From NCBI RefSeq assembly GCF_000276665.1, contig NW_004955427.1, forward strand, positions 369,061 to 433,060: 64,000 nt of DNA. Reading direction: 5' to 3'. The notes below the pieces were generated by a model. That model did no database searches, was not told the origin of the DNA, and worked only from the letters and a program-made list of their open reading frames with translations. The translations under genes and the position numbers were made by a program. The DNA comes from Chinchilla lanigera. Taxonomy: Eukaryota > Chordata > Mammalia > Rodentia > Chinchillidae. Of the stretch, positions 58,180-64,000 are shown in pieces. Within the stretch, counting starts at the first letter, position 1. Each line of letters opens with the position of its first letter.

Positions 58180-61100
58180 TATTCCATTGAATAAAAATAC
58201 CACATCTTTTTTATCCATTTCTTGGTTAATGGGCATTTGGATTGTTTCCAAGATTTACCTATTACAAACTGTACTGCTATAAATATGGGTGCACATATAT
58301 TGCTGTGGTATGAAGTCTTTAATTCTTCTGGGAAAATACACAGAAGGAGTATAGCTGGGTCAAATGGGACCTGCAATCCTAGTTTTTTTAGGAATCTCCA
58401 CACTGATTTCCATAGTGGTTGTACCACTGTGGAGAGGGTTCCTTTTTCCCACAGCCCCACCAGCATTTGTTATGGGTTGATTTCTTGATGATAGATATTC
58501 TTTCTGGGGTGAGAGGGAATCTCAGTGTTGTTTTAATTTGCATCTTTCAAATGACCAATCATGTTGAACATTTTTTCCTATATTTATATGCCTTTTGTAC
58601 TTTTCCTGAGAAGTGTATATTCATCTCAGGTGCCCGTTTTTGATTGGATCTTTAAATTTGGGGAATCTGATTTTTTTCAGTTCTTTATGTGTTCTAGGTA
58701 TTAGTCCTTTGAGAGACAGCTGGTGAAAATTTTTTCCCACTGTGTGCATAATCTTTTCACTTTGTTGATGATTTGTGTTGCTGTCCAAAAGCTTTTTAAT
58801 ACAGTGAGGTCCCAGTTGTTGATTCCTTGTAGTGTTTCCCCATGTGACAGGGTTTTCTTCATGAAATCTTTGCCTACACCCATGTCTTCAAGTGTGCTAC
58901 CTATTCTCTCTTCCAGCAGATTTAAAGTTTCTGTTTTAATATTTAGATCTTTGATCCATTTTGACTAGTTTAGTGCATGGTGATAGACATGGGTCTAGTT
59001 TTTATCCTTGGCATGTGAAAAACCAGTTTTTGCAGCACCACTTATTACAGAGGCTATCTTTGTTTCTTCCAGTGGACATCTGGCCCCTTTGTCAAACATA
59101 AGATGGCTGAATGTGTTTGAGTTCTGTCTGCATCTTCTAATCTGTTCCATTGATCCTCAGGTCTGGTTTTTGGTAGTACTATCTTAAGTACTTTTCTCTT
59201 GTTGCTGGGTCAAAATGCCCAGCCCACAAAATTAAGGAAGGAAAGTTTATTTAGCTCACAGTTCATGGAGATCAGTCCATACTTGGCTGGCTCCAAGGCA
59301 GAGTGGCACATGGCAGAGGGCAACTGTTCACAGCAAAGCAACAAAAGCAAAAAGGGGAAGCCGTGACAAGCAGCCTCTTTCCCTCTCTTACACTGTAAGC
59401 AAACTATCTGCCCCAGGGCGGGTGTAGCACTCACACACATAATCCCAGCACTGGACTATGGATCAATCAAAAATCTGTAATAGAAGCCCACCCCATGACT
59501 GCATGAGGATTTGGGGGGACATGCAGACACAAACCATAACAAATACCATGCTGATTTTATCACAGTAGCTTTGTAGTATAATTTCAAGTCAGAGATTGTG
59601 ATGCCCCTGCCTTGCCTTTTTTGCCAAGAAATATTTTTGATATTCTAGGACTCTTCTGTTCCAAATACATTTTAGGAATATTTTGTCTAGTTCTGTAAGG
59701 TATGCTAATGGTATTTTGATTGGGATTGCATTACATCTGTATAACAGTTTTGGGAGTATGGCCATTTTCAGTATGTTCTTCCTACCCATGAGCAAGAGAT
59801 AACTTTGCATTTTCTGAATTCCTTTTCGGAGTACTGTAATTTTCAATATATAGATTGTTTAAATCCTTTGTTAAATAGATTCCTAAATATTTTTTTTTTT
59901 GGATGTTATTGTGAATGGTGTGGTTTCCCTAATTTCTCTATCATTGAGTTTGTTGTTTGTGTACAGGAATGCTATTGACTTTTGAGTGCTGACTTTGTAT
60001 TCAGCTATACTACTGGGTTTGGTTATTAAATCTATAAATCCTGTGGTGGAGTTTTTGGGTTCTTCTACATAAAGCATCATGTCATCTGCAAATAATGACA
60101 ATTTAGCTTCTTCCTTTGCTATCCTTATTCCTTTTATTTGTTTCTCTTGTCTAATTGCTCTGGCTAATGTTCCTAAACTATATTAAATAGGAGTGGTGAT
60201 AGTGGACGTCCTTGTCTTATTCCTGATTTTAGAATGAAACCTTTCAGGTTTTTACACTTAGTATGATGTTGGCTTTTGGTGTGTCATAGGTGGCTTTTAT
60301 CGGATTGACATAAAGACCATCTATTCCAATTCTTTGTAGGGTTTTTATCATGAAGGGTGTTGGACTTTGTCAAATGATTGTTCTGTCTCTGTTGAGATCA
60401 TCATGTGATTTTTGTCATTGACTCTGTTGATATGGTATAATGCATTTGTTGTTTTGTGTATTTTGAACCATCCCTGCATCCCTGGAATAAATATTACTTA
60501 GTCATGGTGTATAATCTGCTTAATAATTTACTGCATTCTGCTTGCCGCTATGTTATTGAGGTTTTTTTGCCTGTGTGTTCATTAGGGAGAAACTCATTCT
60601 GTTTTTGTGATATGAGAATTAACCACTATAAATTACCCTCTTAGGACTTTTTCCATGCATTTAGTAAATTGTGGTATGTTTTATCAGCATTATCAGTTAA
60701 TTGTAGGTACTATTTAGTTTCTTTAATTTCCTCTGTGATCCGTTGGTTGTTCAGGAGGGTGTTGTTTAATTTCCATGTGTTTATGTAGTTTTTGTGGTTT
60801 CTTTTGCCATTGATTTCCATTTTCATTGCAGTGTGGTGAGATAATATGCATCAAATAGTTTCAGTTTCTCTGCATTTATTTATGTGTGTTCTGTGAAGTA
60901 GTATGTGGTCTGTTTTGGACAACATCCCATGTGCATGTGAAAGGATTGTATATTCTGTTGTAGGGTGGAACACTCTGTAGATATCTAGTAAGTCCACGTG
61001 TTCACAGGTTGGTTCTGTTCGGATATTTCTTTGCTGACTTTTTGTCTAGTTGATCTGTGTTATTTGTGACAATGTGATATTAATGTCCACCAGTACAATG

Positions 61101-61500
61101 TTAGTGCTCATTGGATTTTTCATGTCAAAAATGATTGTTTTATGTAATTAGGTGCAACAGTATTTGGTGCATATATAGTTATGATTGTTATCTGTTCTTG
61201 GAGTTTTCCCTTAACAAGTATGTAGTGACCTTCTTTGTCTCTTTTGAGAAGTCTGTACTTGAAATTCACATTATCTGCAAATAGAATAGCTACCCCTGCT
61301 TTTTTTCAGCGTTTCTGTTACATTGTTTTCCATCCTTTGACTTTTAGTCTGTGAATTTCTTTTTGAGTTAAATGTGTTTCTTTTATGCATCATATTATTG
61401 GGTCCTGTTTCTTGATCCATTCTGCCAGTGTTTGTTTTTATTGATGAATTGAACCATGTATATTGATGGCTGTAATGTAATAGATATTGGCTTGTCTTTC
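58180..61500 (-). pseudogene. L1 ORF2 remnant, disrupted by an LTR
   Basis: Pieces in order on the minus strand are an endonuclease start at 61271-61504 (frame-shifted), reverse transcriptase with the catalytic FADD motif in 59883-60101, a MAILPKLLYRCNAIPIK block in 59589-59846, and the C-terminal VQPLWKSVWRFLK block in 58179-58466. Frameshifts and the LTR at 59180-59541 inactivate it. Confidence 0.92.
59180..59541 (-). mobile_element. MT-like MaLR solo LTR nested in L1 #2
   Basis: A 362-bp inverse LTR ending aaaccataaca. It is flanked by agtac (59175-59179) and aatac (59542-59546), a 5-bp target duplication with one change. Removing it restores the order agtaccatgctg seen intact in L1 #1 at 841-852, which fixes the insertion point. 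Confidence 0.93.
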
Positions 61501-61649
61501 TCATATTATTTTCTTATTGTTGGCTTCCTGTCTTTCCTGTTTAATTGCTTTCCCTGCCTGTTGGCTTCTTTCCAGTGGTATTATGGGGATTGTGGTCTTT
61601 GCTATCTCTTTCTAAACTATTCTTCACAGCATTTTGGAGAGTTGGTTTT

Positions 61650-62640
61650 AATGGTCATGACTTTCTTTAGATGTTGTTTGTCTTGCAAGTATCTTATTTT
61701 TCCATTGATTTTGAAAGATAGTTTTCAAGAATACATCAATCTTGGTTTTTTCTTTTAGGGCTTGAAATACCTCACTCCAAGCTCTTCTGGATTTGAGAGT
61801 TTGTTTTGACAAGTCCAATGTGGTTCTGATGGGCTTTTCTTTATAGGTGATTTGTTTTTCTCTAACCACGTTTAATATTCTGTTCTTGTGCCACCTTTCT
61901 GGAATGTTGATTATTATATGCCCTGGTGTACATTTTTTTTTTATTGCTATTTGGAGTTCTATGTGCTTTGCTGATTTGTATGTCAAATTCTTTATCTACG
62001 TTTGGGAAGTTTCCTACCATCAATTCTGTGAAGAGGTTTTTAGGCATTTGTGCTGTATCCATCCTTCTCAGTGATTCTAGTCATTCTTACATTGTTCTTC
62101 TTTGCTTCATCTTGTGATTGTTGGATTGATTTTTAATGGTCCCTTGGTATTTTTAAGATACCTTTCTTTTGAAGGTCGCTAACTACAGTTGTGTCATTTA
62201 GAATCGATAATCTATCCTTGCCTTTGTTCGATCTGCTGTGCATACTTTCAATGGGAATTTTAATCTCCTGCATATCTATTTGGATATATTTCATGGATTT
62301 CATTTCTTTCTATAAATGTTTGGCACTTACAGTTTTCATTGTTTTCCTAAGCTCCTGTATTTTAAAAATCTGTTTGTTCTAATGTCTTTTATTTTGATCA
62401 TCTTTTTTTTTAAACCTGGGGCATTATTTTTATTTATCTTCATCCATTTGGTTTTTTCACTTCTGTTGTTATCATTCCTGAAATCTCCAGTGAGTGGCTT
62501 CCGATTTTCTCTGTTGCATTGTGCTCTGTACTTCTCCAGGGTGGGGTGCAGGTCTGGGGTTTCGTTTTGCTTTGGCATCTGTCATTTTCTATTTTCTGTT
62601 TTGTTTTTTTTTCTTTGTTGATGGTTGTAGATTTCTTATG
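61650..62640 (-). pseudogene. L1 ORF1 remnant
   Basis: Broken ORF1: the middle part at 61862-62062 (NFPNVDKEFDIQIS block) and the C-terminal domain at 61648-61986 (KPIRTTLDLSKQTLKSRRAW block), in different frames. Confidence 0.85.
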
Positions 62641-64000
62641 GTAGATAGCTTTATCACTAGTATCAAGGCTTCTTTAGGAAGTGTATTCCTCATAGGTATC
62701 TTCTAGGTGTAGGTGGTTCTTGATCTTTGTGTCTATCCCAAGATCCTACCTTCACAATTAATTAAAGATGAGATGTTGCTATCTATTATGTTTAGCACCC
62801 AGTCCTTTGGTACTGGACTGTGGTGATAATTATGGCCCCAGACAATCACAGTGTTATCATAAAAGGGTGAAAACCTGATTATAACGGGCTTGACATCCTA
62901 GCTGAAGTAGCATTGTTAGTAATAACAATAGCATCAAGCACAGCATCACTACTGCCAAATTGTGGGAACTATTAACTTGGTATCTTAAACTACAGCAGCA
63001 ATTTCTGTAGTTACATAACAGAAACCATCATATACCAGGAACTTGTATGCAGTGTGTTTCTCCTTAGTAGAGCAATCTTTACCTGATGTGTGTGTGGGGG
63101 CACTTAAGAGGGATAGGGGACAACATACAGGAATGAATGAGGACAAATATAGTAGAAGCAAGGCTGGAGGGCAAAGGATGATCACCCAGGTTTTGGGAAA
63201 CTGGAGAAGAGCACACGAAAGCAAAAGAATATTGAAGCAAACCAGAAAGAGAAAAGGTAGGGTTCACTCACATGAAAATGTCATAAAAATCAAGATAGTT
63301 GAGGAAAGGAAGAAAAAAGACAAATACAAGAAAACAAAAAGATAAGAAATGTAAATAGTCAAACAACAGCAACAACAAAAAAAACCCAACCAGCAGAAAA
63401 AGGAAAACCAGTCAAACAAACAAGGAAAAAGAAAAATAATGAAGTCCGTCCATTATCCACAGTTCTGTGGTAATGTCCAGGTTGGATCCCTGAAATGTGC
63501 CATGGAGTCCCACCAAGTTTGCAGTAGGATTTGTGCTGGGTGTAGAGCTGATCTTGGCCTCTGGTTGTGGGGAGGTGTCTTAGGCCAAACGGCATTCTGC
63601 ATGTCCACTTCTCACCGTGATTGCCCCTACAGCGCTCTCCCAGTTGCTGTGGTGCCCTCGGGTAGGACAAGCCAAGGGTTGCTCCAAGACCTGTGTACGG
63701 TTGGCTGCTTGTGGACCTTGCACAGCTGCCTCTGTTCCACACCACTGACTCCTCTTACACGCTGCTTGTTGGACAGGGCGAGTGCCCTTACTGTACTCAG
63801 GCCGGGGCTGCTTGCCTTTTTACACTGCTGGGCTAAGGCTACTCTGCTTGTTGCAGCCCCGCAGGGTGCTTCCAGTCCTTTGTATTTAGGGCTGAGACTG
63901 TCTTTCAGGGGCCACCGGAGCCGAGTCTGGGTGTCCCAGCTCCTGCTTCTCAGCAGAATTCCCCGTCTTTCTCCCCACTGCCAGCTGTGCACTGTGACCC
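62641..64000 (-). other. L1 #2 5' UTR (continues past the window)
   Basis: GC-richer sequence matching the 5' UTRs of L1 #1 (4322-6090) and L1 #3 (12225-13400). The long open frames at 63359-63992 are UTR sequence, not genes. Confidence 0.82.

Larger units (their letters stand above)
57750..64000 (-). mobile_element. LINE-1 element #2, near full length, open at right edge
   Basis: A minus-strand L1 in the intron of ST3GAL6. The 3' UTR lies at about 57750-58150, ORF2 at about 58180-61500, ORF1 at about 61650-62640, and the 5' UTR from 62640 past the right edge. Its blocks match L1 #1 and L1 #3 throughout. Both ORFs are broken and a MaLR LTR is nested in ORF2. It runs antisense to ST3GAL6. Confidence 0.93.

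Noticed and set aside
63359..63992. Two minus-strand open frames of 121-128 codons
   Set aside because: They lie in the L1 5' UTR, matching the UTRs of the other two L1 copies.

Overview
This window is mammalian nuclear DNA, almost certainly from a rodent. The evidence is the repeat content: B1 SINEs with the rodent internal duplication, tRNA-derived ID SINEs, B4-type ID/B1 fusions, MT-like MaLR LTRs, and L1 elements whose 5' end resembles other mammalian L1s. The L1 and ID variants do not look murine. A Castorimorph or other non-murid rodent is my best guess, at low confidence. There is no prokaryotic gene, operon or CRISPR array.

The one host gene I can identify is the 5' half of ST3GAL6 (beta-galactoside alpha-2,3-sialyltransferase 6) on the + strand. 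The ATG exon is 53426-53525 (ATG at 53437) and the next coding exon is 56380-56457. Together they encode the short cytosolic tail, the signal anchor and the start of the stem of a type II Golgi enzyme. The remaining coding exons, including all the catalytic sialylmotifs, lie beyond 64000. Upstream is a CpG-rich region (about 20440-22110), the likely promoter, broken by a 689-base assembly gap. The gap is entered through a GGGG-N4 octamer minisatellite with very strong G-quadruplex potential. Two well-formed ATG-free candidate exons (28496-28543 and 41422-41583) and one weaker one (46659-46765) fit a long, multi-exon 5' UTR.

Layout. 1-6090 is a near full-length, decayed L1 on the minus strand that runs off the left edge. 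6091-20400 is intergenic and repeat-rich: MaLR LTRs, a class I ERV env remnant split from its LTR-like end by a MER2 transposon, a 3'-truncated L1 (5' UTR plus ORF1), and B1 copies. 20440-22110 is the CpG island. 22200-53425 is the presumed long 5' UTR intron region, holding a MaLR provirus (LTR-internal-LTR), ID, B1, B4, MIR, L2, MER5-like and Tc1/mariner-like relics, an 87-bp tandem duplication and a 177-bp inverted repeat. 53426-56457 holds the coding exons. About 57750-64000 is a second near full-length minus-strand L1 with a MaLR LTR nested in ORF2; its 5' UTR runs off the right edge.

I see no new multi-gene system. The items most worth a second look are the G4 minisatellite and gap at the promoter, the intronic inverted repeat, the candidate 5' UTR exons, and the uniform orientation of all eight young ID SINEs.
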